A DNA stretch of 64,000 nucleotides from Sinorhizobium sojae CCBAU 05684 (GCF_002288525.1 NZ_CP023067.1:1798001-1862000), one strand, 5' to 3'; shown: positions 1-8,282, counted from the stretch's first letter. Numbers and translations: made by a program. Notes: generated from the sequence alone by a model not told the origin.

Positions 1-703
1 ATCGGTGAAGGCGAAGATCTCCGACATCCTCGATTCGGTCTACGAGCGCGACCACGTCCGCGCCGACATCTCCGGCGTCGCCGGCAAGGGCTTCGCCGCG
101 GCCGGCCACCTCGTCGGCAACAATCTGCAGGCGCATCTCAATGCGCTCGAAAAACAGATGCGCGACGCCGCCGCCGACCTCGACTTCGAAACCGCCGCCC
201 GGATCCGCGACGAGATCAAGCGCCTCAAGGCCGCGGAACTCGCCGTGCTGGACGATCCGATGGCGCGCGAAGAGGCAAAGAATCAGGAAGGCGGAAAGCG
301 GAGCACCAAGGGCGCCACAAGCACACCGGGCAAAGCCCCTCCCGACCCTTCGGGCCACCCTCCCCACACGGGGGAGGGAAAGACCGCGTCCTACTTCGCC
401 AAACCCTCGCTCGACGACATGGGCCCGGGCACCGACACGGAACGCCCCCTCTTCCGCAAGCCCGACCTCGACGAGATGGGCCGCGATGTCGCGATCCCCG
501 CCGGCGATGGCCGCTCGCTGTTCCGCAAGAATTCGCTGGACGAGATGACCGTCGGCCGCACCGAGAAGCCGGTCGCCGGCAAGGTCCCGGAAAAGCCGGT
601 TCTCAACCGTGCCAAGCCGGGCATCGGGTCCTATGAGGACCCGGCGGAGGAGAAGCGGCGCAAGGGGCGGACGAAGGGGAAGACGGGGCGGCCGGGCCGG
701 TAA
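1..703 (+). CDS. uvrB: UvrABC excinuclease subunit B, C-terminal part (5' end outside window)
   Basis: About 233 C-terminal residues of UvrB, the helicase-like damage-verification subunit of nucleotide excision repair; the reading frame is open from base 2. The fragment opens with the end of the helicase region (ISDILDSVYERD). A UVR motif follows at about fragment residues 40-75 (NLQAHLNALEKQM, FETAARIRDEIKRL); in the family it contacts UvrC. The long hydrophilic tail has three copies of an F-x-K-x-x-LDEM motif (FAKPSLDDMG, FRKPDLDEMG, FRKNSLDEMT), a tail I associate with Rhizobiales UvrB. A GC-rich double-hairpin repeat at 341-378 is translated in frame between the UVR motif and this tail. 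The gene ends at TAA 701-703. The assignment is confident; the tail function is unknown. Confidence 0.9.
   Translation, partial: SVKAKISDILDSVYERDHVRADISGVAGKGFAAAGHLVGNNLQAHLNALEKQMRDAAADLDFETAARIRDEIKRLKAAELAVLDDPMAREEAKNQEGGKRSTKGATSTPGKAPPDPSGHPPHTGEGKTASYFAKPSLDDMGPGTDTERPLFRKPDLDEMGRDVAIPAGDGRSLFRKNSLDEMTVGRTEKPVAGKVPEKPVLNRAKPGIGSYEDPAEEKRRKGRTKGKTGRPGR
341..378. repeat. REP-like double hairpin inside uvrB
   Basis: Two adjacent short palindromes lie inside the coding sequence: CCCGA/TCGGG at 341-354 and CCCTCCCC/GGGGAGGG at 358-378. The C-rich then G-rich composition resembles intergenic elements at 25066-25193 and 27813-27970 in this window. The stretch reads in frame as a Pro/Gly/His-rich linker, so it looks like an intergenic repeat tolerated inside a disordered region. 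Confidence 0.5.
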
Positions 704-1317
704 GCGGCAGGCCGCCGATCCTGTTCATCCGAATATCCTGCCTCGGCCAGCGTCGCCCTTCATTCGAGGAAGTCCAAGGAGAGCAGCGAAGGCTTGCCTA
801 GCCCAATCTCCCCTTTGTGGGGAGACCATCTAGGAGTTACTTCACTTCGCCGACTTCTTGCTCGACGACATCGCTCGGGCACCGAGACCAGTTGCAGGTT
901 TCAGCTTTAACGCCTTCGAAAACGCATCCTCAAACTCCGCTTTTTCCTTTAGCTCAAGGTATTTCACACGGTTCGACCACCGTCAGAGGGCGGTCGATGT
1001 TCGCCCACGCGGAAGCGGTGGCGTTCCAGTTCCAGGATGTGAGAGCGGTTCCTGACGGATCGTCGGGTGTTTTCAGCGTATCGCCTCGACAGGGTCGAAG
1101 CTGTCTGGCGCGTGCTCGTCGAGAATGAACTCGTTTCGCCGCAACGGCGGCAACTTCTGCTCCTTGCTGGACACGATCGACGCCTATAATTTGCGCGACC
1201 GGCTTCCTGTCCGCCTCGGCGCCGCGCGCATCTCACCATCCTCTCTATTCGCTGCCCCCCAGGGAACATTCCTGCCATTTTGTAATTTAAGCATATACTA
1301 AATTATGGAGAGCAAAA
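704..1317. other. Intergenic region with decayed coding remnants
   Basis: There is no intact gene between uvrB and the glycine-rich protein. The minus strand at 834-960 carries a short open stretch ending in Lys/Ser-rich residues (LELKEKAEFEDAFSKALK) without a credible start. A diverged copy of part of the downstream J-domain gene lies at 1001-1140 and is listed separately. An AT-rich stretch at 1280-1305 just before the next gene is a plausible promoter region. Confidence 0.5.
1001..1140 (-). pseudogene. Remnant of a J-domain protein gene
   Basis: This stretch aligns with positions 2463-2600 inside the intact J-domain gene on the same strand. The peptide HILELERHRFRV here matches HILELERHRSRV there. 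The following bases, encoding the DEREPGSFDP region, are recognisable but shifted out of frame. The remnant has no J domain, no start and no intact frame. It looks like the leftover of a partial duplication or of a decayed paralogue. The homology is read by eye from the nucleotide and peptide match; where it ends on each side is uncertain. Confidence 0.65.
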
Positions 1318-1971
1318 ATGAGAGCCCTAGAAACCCTTTTTACGAGCACTGGCCTGGCGCTGATGTCGGCTGGATTTCTTTCAACGGCAGCGATCCCGGC
1401 GAACGCCCAGGCGGTCGAGCGCCCCATTCTGTCAGCGGCGCAGTGCAGCCCCCTGACGGAGGCGAATTATGAGCTTTGCTGCATTGCCCTCAACCGGGTC
1501 GAGATCCTCTCCCCCAGGCAGCTGGCGCAATGTCCGCCTTTGACCACGACCCTCATTCGCAACACGCTGCAATCGACGACCACCGACCGCGGTGCCGATG
1601 ACGACGGCGGCGGAATCGGCAATGGCGACGGCAACGGCAATGGCGGCGGCAACGGTAATGGCGGCGGCAACGGGAACGGAGATGGCGACGGCAACGGCGG
1701 CAATGGCAATGGCGGCAATGGTAACGGAGGTAATGGTAACGGCGGCGATGGTAACGGCGGCAATGGTGACGGCAATGGTGACGGCAATGGCGGCGGTGAC
1801 GGCAACGGCGCTGGCGGCGGCGGCGGCGGTGGCGGTGGCGGCGCCGATGGCGGCGGTGACGGTGGCGACGGTGGCGATGCCGGTGGCGGCGGCGCTAGCG
1901 GCGGCGAAGGCGGTGCCGGCGGCGGCGGCAGCTCGGGCGGTGGCGATGGCGGCGACGGCGGGGACTCGTGA
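1318..1971 (+). CDS. Secreted glycine-rich repeat protein, unknown function
   Basis: A 217-residue protein I do not recognise. Residues 1-31 form a Sec signal peptide ending in AIPANAQA. A small Cys-containing segment follows at about 40-85 (QCSPLTEANYELCC, RQLAQCPPL). From about residue 96 to the end it is almost entirely Gly, Asn, Asp and Ala/Ser in GNG, GGN and GDG units. A GGAG ribosome-binding site sits 8 bp before the ATG. The acidic, Gly/Asn-rich tail recalls surface or Ca-binding repeat proteins, but no RTX nonapeptide is visible. The gene is monocistronic and converges on the J-domain gene. The coding call is good because the signal peptide and Cys segment make sense in this frame only. 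Confidence 0.7.
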   Translation: MRALETLFTSTGLALMSAGFLSTAAIPANAQAVERPILSAAQCSPLTEANYELCCIALNRVEILSPRQLAQCPPLTTTLIRNTLQSTTTDRGADDDGGGIGNGDGNGNGGGNGNGGGNGNGDGDGNGGNGNGGNGNGGNGNGGDGNGGNGDGNGDGNGGGDGNGAGGGGGGGGGGADGGGDGGDGGDAGGGGASGGEGGAGGGGSSGGGDGGDGGDS

Positions 1972-2114
1972 GTAAGCGCACCGGCTCCGGCTCGCTTATG
2001 AAGATGCCGTAGCCCGGGACGTGAGACGCAGGGCCGACCGAACCGCCTCGGCGGCCCCTGGCGCATCGGCCGGAACTCGGCCCGATTTTCGGATGTTTGC
2101 AGGCGGTGCCTCTT

Positions 2115-2145
2115 CCCCAATCCTGTGCTCGTCACAGGATTGGGG
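2115..2145. repeat. Perfect 13-bp stem-loop between convergent genes
   Basis: CCCCAATCCTGTG is followed by a 5-base loop and its exact complement. The hairpin lies between the convergent glycine-rich protein and J-domain genes and lacks a T-run. Its core (CTGTGCTCGTCACAGG) resembles the palindrome inside the mobile element at 38923-39147. It could be a partial RIME-type repeat or a factor-dependent terminator structure. Confidence 0.5.
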
Positions 2146-2264
2146 CGGAAAGAGCAGCGAAACCCAGTTCGTTACTGTCGCGACCTGAGCGTCTGACAGA
2201 CCGGCGCTACGAGGCAAAACAACCGGCCAGCGGCGTGGCCATCGACAGGACGCATGGGCACGCT

Positions 2265-2852
2265 CTACTCCGCCGCGTTTGCCTTCACCTCCAGGGCCTC
2301 CAGCTCATAGGAATAGCCCTCGAGCATCGAATAGGCCTGCTCGATCGCCTCGATCTGCGCCTCGGCATTCTTGATCGCCTCGGCGATCGACTGGCTGCGG
2401 GCGCGCAGCATCGAGCCGAGCACGTCGGTCTCCGGCCGCCGGCCGAGGCGGTCGAGGTGCTTGCGCACGCGGGAACGGTGGCGCTCCAGTTCAAGGATGT
2501 GGAAGCGGTTCTTGACGATATCGTCAGAGAGCTTTCTGCGCATCGCCGCGACCGGATCGAAGCTGCCGGGTTCGCGCTCGTCGAGGATGAACTCGTTGAC
2601 CAGCGTCTCCAGCATCATCAGGCCCTTGAGGTCCTTCGGGTCGGCGAGCTGGGGATCGTAGCCGGTGTCGTCATAGACCTTGCGCCGCACCGGATCCTTG
2701 AGCAATTCATAGGCCGCCTGCAGCTTGCCGAAGGCTTCGGCATCGCCGCCGCGGTCGGGATGCGCCGTCTTCACCGTGCGGCGATAGGCCGACCGGACCG
2801 CCCGCTCGTCGGCGTCGCGCTCAATTCCAAGGAGGGCATAGGGATCGATCAC
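2265..2852 (-). CDS. J-domain (DnaJ-like) co-chaperone
   Basis: A 195-residue protein with an N-terminal J domain at about residues 3-65: YALLGIERDADERAV for helix I, an AYRRTVKTAHPD segment carrying the HPD motif needed to stimulate Hsp70 ATPase, then helix III/IV ending in KVYDDTGYD. The remaining 125 residues are charged and helical with HILELERHRSRV, and lack the Gly/Phe and zinc-finger regions of full DnaJ, so this is a class III J protein. I chose the GTG at 2852 because the J domain begins there and AGGTGG precedes it; the frame stays open upstream to 3107 but that extension is basic and unlike the family. A decayed partial copy lies at 1001-1140. Confidence 0.8.
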   Translation of the reverse strand: MIDPYALLGIERDADERAVRSAYRRTVKTAHPDRGGDAEAFGKLQAAYELLKDPVRRKVYDDTGYDPQLADPKDLKGLMMLETLVNEFILDEREPGSFDPVAAMRRKLSDDIVKNRFHILELERHRSRVRKHLDRLGRRPETDVLGSMLRARSQSIAEAIKNAEAQIEAIEQAYSMLEGYSYELEALEVKANAAE

Positions 2853-3468
2853 GCCGGCCACCTGCTCTTCATCGATTTCACTTCCATAAACCGGTCCAGA
2901 CCTACCGGTTCGCCGCGCCGGCAGCAACCCCGCGCCGGCAACGCCACGCTCACAAGAGCCTCGCGACGAAAATGTGGTCGAAACGAGGCAATCCACGGGA
3001 TTTGCCGTGCACCATTCACGCGTGTGAGGAGCCGGAGAAACGGCGCGGCGCCGGGCTTTTCGGCGTTCGCCAGCGCGGGTAAATTCTCCTCTTGCCTTTT
3101 CCCGCAAACGCTGCCACTGCTATCGCCGTTCGGGCGATTTCAATCCCGGAGACTGGACTTTCGTATCGACCCCGGCCCTTGCCGGGTCTGCCGCAAGCGG
3201 CATCGTAGACGTCTTTTCCCCGATATCGTGACCACTCGACGCCTTTCAGCGCTGCTCGCATGATTCCAGGACTGGAAAATCCATGTGGCGGTCCTAATTC
3301 TTACAGCGATCGTTCCGGGTATTCCAGAACGCGCGGCGCGGTAAGACGCTGAAGACGACCGGTTCGTATCCCTTCGGGGGCACGAACACACTACCTAAAG
3401 CAGCCGAAGCGTGATACGTAATCGCTGGGTTGCGGCAACTGACAGACTGAAGGAAAAGGACTTCTTCC
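2853..3468. other. Divergent intergenic region, J-domain gene to cspA
   Basis: 616 bp with no convincing gene. It must hold the promoters of both flanking genes, including the cold-shock leader just before 3469. A degenerate copy of the local palindromic repeat family is visible at 3301-3344 (TTACAGCG at one side, CGCGGTAA at the other). Open frames here have no family features. Confidence 0.5.
3301..3344. repeat. Degenerate copy of the TTACAGCG...GCGCGGCGC palindromic repeat
   Basis: Starts TTACAGCG and ends GCGCGGCGCGGTAA with a small internal GTTC/GAAC pairing. The order of blocks matches the intact copy at 13129-13168, but many bases have changed, so this is a low-confidence member of the family. 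Confidence 0.35.
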
Positions 3469-3681
3469 ATGGCCACCAAGGGCATCGTTAAATTCTTCAA
3501 CCAGGACAAGGGCTTCGGCTTCATCACGCCGGACGGCGGCGCGAAGGACGTCTTCGTCCACATCTCCGCCGTCCAGGCCGCCGGCCTCGCAACGCTCAAG
3601 GATGGCCAGCAGGTTTCCTTCGACACCGAGCCGGATCGCATGGGCAAGGGCCCGAAGGCCGTGAACCTCCAGGCCATCTGA
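3469..3681 (+). CDS. cspA: Cold-shock domain protein (CspA family)
   Basis: A 70-residue single-domain OB-fold protein, the usual family length. Both nucleic-acid-binding motifs are present: RNP1 as KGFGFI (residues 15-20) and RNP2 as VFVHI (30-34). It also has the typical start [13 protein letters not shown]. Proteins of this family bind single-stranded RNA/DNA and melt mRNA structure in the cytoplasm. An AAGGAAAAGG ribosome-binding site lies 10-15 bp before the ATG, and a rho-independent terminator follows at 3709-3735, so the gene is monocistronic. Rhizobia carry several csp paralogues; which one this is, and whether it is cold-induced, cannot be told from the sequence. Confidence 0.95.
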   Translation: MATKGIVKFFNQDKGFGFITPDGGAKDVFVHISAVQAAGLATLKDGQQVSFDTEPDRMGKGPKAVNLQAI

Positions 3682-3708
3682 GCCGGACGCGTTCTGATTT
3701 CTGGAAAG

Positions 3709-3735
3709 CGGCGCCTCGCGAGGGGCGCCGTTTTT
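3709..3735 (+). terminator. Rho-independent terminator of cspA
   Basis: The 7-bp perfect stem CGGCGCC/GGCGCCG with an 8-base loop is followed directly by TTTTT. It lies 28 bp after the cspA stop codon. Confidence 0.9.
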
Positions 3736-3779
3736 CGTTATGTGGGGCTCGGAAAAGGCCCCTCATCCGGCCGGCCCGT

Positions 3780-3811
3780 CCTCCGCAGCTGCTGCGCTGC
3801 AGCTGCGGAGG
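3780..3811. repeat. Intergenic palindrome, REP-like
   Basis: A perfect 12-bp inverted repeat (CCTCCGCAGCTG and its complement) around an 8-base spacer. It is flanked by CCGGCC-type sequence and followed by C-rich CTTCTCCCCG and CCTCTCCCCG tracts up to about 3940. This is the style of dispersed intergenic repeat seen again at 25066-25193. It lies between convergent cspA and dusA. Confidence 0.6.
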
Positions 3812-3948
3812 GTGGACCGGCCACCTTCTCCCCGCTCAGGGGGCGAAGGAGACTCGCGGCAACGCTCTGCCCTAACCCTCTCCCCGCTTGCGCCGAGAGG
3901 GTTGGTCCTCGGTTAAACCGGAGGAGAGGGGCAAAGCGAGAAGCACTC

Positions 3949-5109
3949 CTACTCCGCCGCCTGGCGCGCCGTCACGGCCCCGAACACCGCGTCGAAAGCG
4001 GCGTGGATCACTTCGGGCCCGGCGCCCTTGCTTGTGGCGTCGGCGGAGAGGATCTGACGATAGCGCCGCGCGCCGGGCCAACCCTGGAAGAGGCCGACCA
4101 TGTGGCGCGTCACGTGGATCAGACGGCCGCCCTTGTCGAGATGGGCTGCGGCGTAGTCCGCCATGGCGTCACGCACACACGCCCAGTATTCGAGCGACAG
4201 GCGGTGGTGTCGATCGGACAGGGCGTCCGCCGCGATCGGCGCCGGTAACGCACCGGTCAGCGGATGCGCAACATAGCCGTCCGCCGCCGTGAGCAGGCCG
4301 CTGTCGTGATAGGCGGCGCGGCCGAGCATGACGCCGTCGAGCGGCGCGCCGTCCCCGGCCGGCTCCGCCACCGGGACCTCCGCCGGCAGCGAGCACGGAT
4401 CGAGATGCGAAAGCGCCTGATTCAGCGTCTGAAGACCGCCATTGAGACCGATGAAAAGATTCGGGTTTTCCGCCTTCAGCCGGTGCACGAGGCCATAGTC
4501 GAGCGGCGGGATTTCGCGGTTCTCCTTCGGGCTCAGACCCTGCAGCCAGGCCTTGCGCGCATGCACCCAGACGGCATCCGCCCCGGCATCCTTCACACGG
4601 GCGACGAGATCGCGCAGGGCCAGTTCCGGGTCCTGGTCGTCGACGCCGATGCGGCATTTGACGGTGACGGGAATTTTGACCACCGCCTTCATCGCCGCCA
4701 CGCATTCGGCGACCAGTGCCGGCTCCTGCATCAGGCAGGCGCCGAAGGTGCCGGATTGTACCCGATCGGACGGGCAGCCGACATTCATGTTGATCTCGTC
4801 ATAGCCGAAGCCTTCGGCGATCCGCGCCGCCTCCGCCATCTTCGCCGGATCATTGCCGCCAAGCTGCAGTGCGAGCGGATGCTCGCTGGCGTCATGGCCG
4901 AGCAGCCTCTCCCGGTCGCCCCGCAGGATCGCATCGGCGACGATCATCTCGGTATAGAGCAGCGCATGGCGCGACAGCTGCCGCGCGAAGAAACGGTAAT
5001 GGCGGTCGGTCCAATCGATCATAGGTGCCACGGCAAAGACCGGGGCCTTGAAATACTGTCCCGCCGCGGCGGGCATGATTGCGTCGGTCGTCACGTCTGG
5101 TTCCGCCAT
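3949..5109 (-). CDS. dusA: tRNA-dihydrouridine(20/20a) synthase DusA
   Basis: A 386-residue flavoenzyme that reduces uridine in the tRNA D-loop using FMN and NAD(P)H. It shows the DusA hallmarks: VAPMIDWTDRHYRFF near residue 30, YTEMIVADAILRGD, LQLGGND, and the catalytic-cysteine motif EINMNVGCPSDRV. Further on are VKCRIGVDD, the HARKAWLQGLSPKENR segment and GLNGGLQT in the FMN-phosphate region. The frame is open to 5232; I chose the ATG at 5109 because the family aligns from here and the upstream extension is unlike known DusA. The gene converges on cspA. Confidence 0.93.
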   Translation of the reverse strand: MAEPDVTTDAIMPAAAGQYFKAPVFAVAPMIDWTDRHYRFFARQLSRHALLYTEMIVADAILRGDRERLLGHDASEHPLALQLGGNDPAKMAEAARIAEGFGYDEINMNVGCPSDRVQSGTFGACLMQEPALVAECVAAMKAVVKIPVTVKCRIGVDDQDPELALRDLVARVKDAGADAVWVHARKAWLQGLSPKENREIPPLDYGLVHRLKAENPNLFIGLNGGLQTLNQALSHLDPCSLPAEVPVAEPAGDGAPLDGVMLGRAAYHDSGLLTAADGYVAHPLTGALPAPIAADALSDRHHRLSLEYWACVRDAMADYAAAHLDKGGRLIHVTRHMVGLFQGWPGARRYRQILSADATSKGAGPEVIHAAFDAVFGAVTARQAAE

Positions 5110-5286
5110 ATCCTGTCGTCGCCGCTGCTCCCGCTTCGGCAAGATGCGAAGACGCGGAATTGCCGCAGCGACGGGTGAGCCGGCAAGGCACGGCCGAATT
5201 GTTCGGCTCATATATAACCATGCCCGCGACAATTCCAGCCGGTCGCAGGCAGGCGCCAGCCGACGGACGCGATCGGACGCTTTCTA

Positions 5287-5535
5287 TTATTCGAAGCCGG
5301 CCTGGCGGAACCAGTCCTGTATGCCGGCCAGTACTTCCGATTTCGCACCTTCGAGCGTCGGCGCATAGTTAAAGCCGGTCTGCGAGGTGCCGTTGCAATG
5401 CGAAATCCGCCAGGCCCAATCACTCGCCGACTCGCGCCTCATGACGAAGGCGACTTCGTGACGGCCGAGCATGGCGCAATAAGTGCCGTTGCGCAACGGC
5501 AACCAGGTCAATCGAATATCTGAAATCGCTATCAT
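5287..5535 (-). CDS. Small hypothetical protein
   Basis: 82 residues, no family recognised. It is preceded by a strong GGGGAGAG ribosome-binding site 6 bp before the ATG, which is the main support for translation. The sequence is mixed and globular-looking, with Trp/Cys/Tyr and no transmembrane segment or signal peptide: a beta-rich N-terminal half (RLTWLPLRNGTYCAML, HEVAFVMRRE) and a helical C-terminus (GAKSEVLAGIQDWFRQAGFE). It lies upstream of dusA on the same strand with about 180 bp between them, so it is probably a separate transcript. Confidence 0.55.
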   Translation of the reverse strand: MIAISDIRLTWLPLRNGTYCAMLGRHEVAFVMRRESASDWAWRISHCNGTSQTGFNYAPTLEGAKSEVLAGIQDWFRQAGFE

Positions 5536-5846
5536 ACCACTCTCCCCAGCAGGGGAGATATTAGCCGACTGCCAAGCGCTTTGAACCCCGGCAATTTAGG
5601 GGCTTTCGCCGCGACTTACATTCGCGGTAAAATTGCGGACAAATCGTCATTCCTGCGCTACATTGGGGCACCTGGCCCGATCCCGCGCGGGGGAGTTGTG
5701 CGGAACCTGGGCTTGGCCGAAGACGTTCTTGCATAAGGGCTCGTGTGGTCGAGGAGCGACGCAGCCCCCCGCCCCGCCTGGCGGTAAAATATCAACTTCG
5801 GCGATAGACGGTCATTCCGATCGTCGGCGCCCCGAGGAGGAGAAGA
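5536..5846. other. Intergenic region without recognisable feature
   Basis: 311 bp between two divergent small genes. It presumably contains both promoters. The overlapping open frames are Arg/Pro-rich shadows, and I see no repeat or RNA gene. Confidence 0.4.
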
Positions 5847-6086
5847 ATGCAGCAAGTGTTGTGGAGCCAGCCTATCGAACTCGACTTGACCAGCGGCGAC
5901 GTGCGCACGGTGAAGGGGCCGTCCGACGCGTTGGCCTGCCTTGCCGGGCAGTGGCCGCACCGCGGTCCCTATTACGTCGCCGCCCGCAGCGCCTGCCGCG
6001 CGGCCATTGCCGGCCGGCGGACGCCCGACGAGGCAAGAAGGCTCTTCATGTTCGCCGCCGAGGAAGCCCATCTGACGGCGCATTGA
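5847..6086 (+). CDS. DUF982 domain protein
   Basis: A 79-residue protein matching the DUF982 pattern, a small family largely restricted to Rhizobiales. The recognisable features are a Trp near the start, an AL-x-CLAGQWPHRGPYYVAARSAC core, and the closing helix TPDEARRLFMFAAEEAHL. AGGAGGAG lies 6 bp before the ATG, so the start is secure. The family has no established function; members are often present in many paralogues. The gene appears to stand alone. Confidence 0.8.
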   Translation: MQQVLWSQPIELDLTSGDVRTVKGPSDALACLAGQWPHRGPYYVAARSACRAAIAGRRTPDEARRLFMFAAEEAHLTAH

Positions 6087-6519
6087 ATTCCGGCCGCCTG
6101 CAGCGCTGGACATCTTACCGGATGCGCTCGGGGTTGCCGGTGGCTCGTTCAATATCCTTGCACGCCGATCCATGATTGTTCCCAAAACGCTTTCCCATGG
6201 GCGGTGAAGCCCGTATTTGTATTATAATTCGCACCGGATAAGTAGTATTAAACGTCGCCATCGATGCATTCGCTTGAAGCGGGGAGCGCTTTCTAATATA
6301 AGCGATGTCGCAATCTGAAGAGCAATTACTTTCGTTCATGGCCGCGGTTTCTCGCGGCCTGATCGTGACATGACCCGAAATCTCCGCGAAAGCGTCCCAT
6401 TTCCGTCGTCAAACCTTCATTTATCGACTTTATAGTTCTGAGGTGCCTCATAAAGAACAAGTTCGGGGTGTTTGACTCCGGACCAAAAGGGACAAAAAAA
6501 TAATCTACGGGAGAGACAC
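6087..6519. other. Intergenic region, AT-richer than its surroundings
   Basis: 433 bp with no supported gene. A short imperfect stem-loop (GGCCGCG/CGCGGCC) occurs near 6340-6360 without a T-run. The 3' part must carry the promoter of the gene at 6520. Confidence 0.4.
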
Positions 6520-6726
6520 ATGACTGAACGCAATCTCCGTCGCATCGTAGAAGTGAGCGTCAGGCGCGACAGCGGCCGCAAGGACCTCGGTATCATGACC
6601 GTACGTCAGGCGCTGGAACTTCCCGATGTGCCGAGCCTTGAATACAGCCACCCGGATCTCAACTCGCGCTCGGACGGCCGTTTCCTGACCCGTGACCAAC
6701 TTGAAGACTATGCACGCTACGCCTGA
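6520..6726 (+). CDS. Small hypothetical protein
   Basis: 68 residues, no family recognised. I chose the ATG at 6520 because GGGAGAG lies 5-6 bp upstream; an in-frame ATG at 6472 has no ribosome-binding site. The protein is charged and soluble, starting TERNLRRIVEVSVRRD and ending DGRFLTRDQLEDYARYA, with a short beta-like start and a C-terminal helix. There is no signal peptide or membrane segment. It stands alone on the plus strand between DUF982 and an FAH-family hydrolase. Confidence 0.6.
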   Translation: MTERNLRRIVEVSVRRDSGRKDLGIMTVRQALELPDVPSLEYSHPDLNSRSDGRFLTRDQLEDYARYA

Positions 6727-6921
6727 AAACAGGCGAGCGCCCGTTCACCCTGCGCATAAGTTTACCTATTGCGGCAGCCTTTCCGGCTGCTAACTTCCTT
6801 CTCGAAGATTCGCTACGGCACCACGCGCCCATTCCGGCACGACCGGTGCCGTAGCGTTCCGATTTCCTGATACTGGAACTGCGCCGGCTCCCGTGCAGGG
6901 CGCAGCCGAGAATGGACAATC

Positions 6922-7608
6922 ATGGAAACAATCATACCGCCCGCCCCGCCCGTCCTGCTGCCGATAGCGGGAAGCGCCGCGGCCTTCCCGGCGCGCCGGG
7001 TCTATTGCGTCGGCCGCAACTATGCCGACCATGCCCGCGAGATGGGCCACGACCCGGACCGCGAACCGCCCTTCTTCTTCCAGAAGAACGCCGACAATCT
7101 GCTGCCGCCTGGAAAGGATTTCCCCTATCCGCCGCGCTCCTCGGACGTGCATCACGAAGTTGAGCTGGTGGTGGCGCTCAGGAGCGGCGGCATCGACATC
7201 CGTGCCGAAGACGCGCTCGAGCATGTCTATGGCTACGCCGTCGGGATCGATTTCACCCGCCGGGACCTGCAGGCGGAGGCGAAGAAGGCCGGGCGCCCCT
7301 GGACGGCGGCCAAGGCCTTCGAGCATTCCGCGCCGATCTCGGCGCTTACGCCGGCAACGGCGATCGGCCATCCGGCAAGCGGCGGCATCTGGCTCAAGGT
7401 CAATGGCGAAATCCGTCAGCAGGGCGATCTCGCGCAGATGATCTGGACCGTGCCGGAGATCGTCGCCGAACTCTCTCGCCTCTTTACCCTTGCGCCGGGC
7501 GACGTCATCATGACGGGTACGCCTGCGGGGGTCGGTGCCGTGGTGCGCGGCGATGTCGTCACCGGCGGCGTCGACGGCGTCGCCTCGCTCTCCGTCAAGA
7601 TCATCTGA
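6922..7608 (+). CDS. Fumarylacetoacetate hydrolase (FAH) family protein
   Basis: A 228-residue single-domain FAH protein. Members cleave C-C bonds in acylpyruvates such as fumarylpyruvate, or decarboxylate oxaloacetate. The family order is visible: [32 protein letters not shown], and [13 protein letters not shown] with the metal-binding glutamates. [23 protein letters not shown] and the C-terminal [14 protein letters not shown] follow. The short length and the [10 protein letters not shown] segment fit the fumarylpyruvate hydrolase/FAHD1 branch. No aromatic-degradation genes are adjacent, so the physiological substrate is open. Confidence 0.88.
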   Translation: METIIPPAPPVLLPIAGSAAAFPARRVYCVGRNYADHAREMGHDPDREPPFFFQKNADNLLPPGKDFPYPPRSSDVHHEVELVVALRSGGIDIRAEDALEHVYGYAVGIDFTRRDLQAEAKKAGRPWTAAKAFEHSAPISALTPATAIGHPASGGIWLKVNGEIRQQGDLAQMIWTVPEIVAELSRLFTLAPGDVIMTGTPAGVGAVVRGDVVTGGVDGVASLSVKII

Positions 7609-7660
7609 GCGTATACAACGGACGGGCCGCACCCGCCTCTTCCAGCGCATCGGCCACGCT

Positions 7661-7683
7661 TGAAAAGACGCGCGGCGCTGTAG
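7661..7683. repeat. Half-copy of the palindromic repeat family
   Basis: AAGACGCGCGGCGCTGTAG here is identical to one arm of the intact element at 13129-13168. The other arm is missing. It lies just upstream of the gamma-carbonic anhydrase-like gene. Confidence 0.6.
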
Positions 7684-7700
7684 AGAAGAAAGGACAGAGA

Positions 7701-8231
7701 ATGCCACGTTACGCCCTCGGACCGCTGCAGCCGAAGACGCCGCCGGAAGGCAGCTACTGGGCCGCGCCCGATGCCAATCTGATCGGCCAGGTGGAGATCG
7801 GCGAGGATGTCGGCATCTGGTTCGGCGCGACCTTGCGCGGCGACAACGAGCCGATCCGCATCGGCGCGCGCACCAATATCCAGGAGGCCGTTATCATCCA
7901 CGTCGACCCCGGCTTTCCGGTGACGATCGGCGAAGGCTGCACTGTCGGCCATGGGGCGATCGTGCACGGCTGCACCATCGGCGACAATTCGCTGATCGGC
8001 ATGGGCGCAACGATACTGAACGGCGTCAAGATCGGCCGCAACTGCCTCGTAGGAGCCAATGCGCTCGTGACCGAAGGCAAGGAATTCCCGGACAACTCGC
8101 TGATCGTCGGTGCGCCTGCAAAGGCGATCCGCATGCTCGACCACGCCGCCGTCGAACGGCTGAGACGCTCCGCCGACCACTATGTGAAGAACTGGCAGCA
8201 CTATGCTGCGCAGCTGAGAAGGCTGGATTGA
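7701..8231 (+). CDS. Gamma-carbonic anhydrase-like hexapeptide-repeat protein
   Basis: 176 residues forming a left-handed beta-helix of hexapeptide repeats, visible as repeated I/V-G-x-x-x/N units from about residue 30 to 130. Gamma-class metal-binding histidines are in place (IIHVDPGFP, TVGHGAIVHGC), followed by DNSLIGMGATILNGV and a C-terminal helix (AAVERLRRSADHYVKNWQ) typical of the YrdA/PaaY group. The family includes carbonic anhydrases and thioesterases; the activity of this member cannot be read from sequence. AAGGACAG precedes the ATG. Confidence 0.88.
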   Translation: MPRYALGPLQPKTPPEGSYWAAPDANLIGQVEIGEDVGIWFGATLRGDNEPIRIGARTNIQEAVIIHVDPGFPVTIGEGCTVGHGAIVHGCTIGDNSLIGMGATILNGVKIGRNCLVGANALVTEGKEFPDNSLIVGAPAKAIRMLDHAAVERLRRSADHYVKNWQHYAAQLRRLD

Positions 8232-8282
8232 TCGGCGCGCATGCCGGTCGGGCGCCTACCCCCTCCGGCTTTCTAGCCCGCC

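Noticed and set aside
1467..2135. Long Pro/Leu/Ser-rich frame antisense to the glycine-rich protein
   Set aside because: It is the complement of GGC/GGT repeats (Pro codons) and has no signal peptide, start context or family; the plus-strand frame has a signal peptide and a Cys-containing segment.
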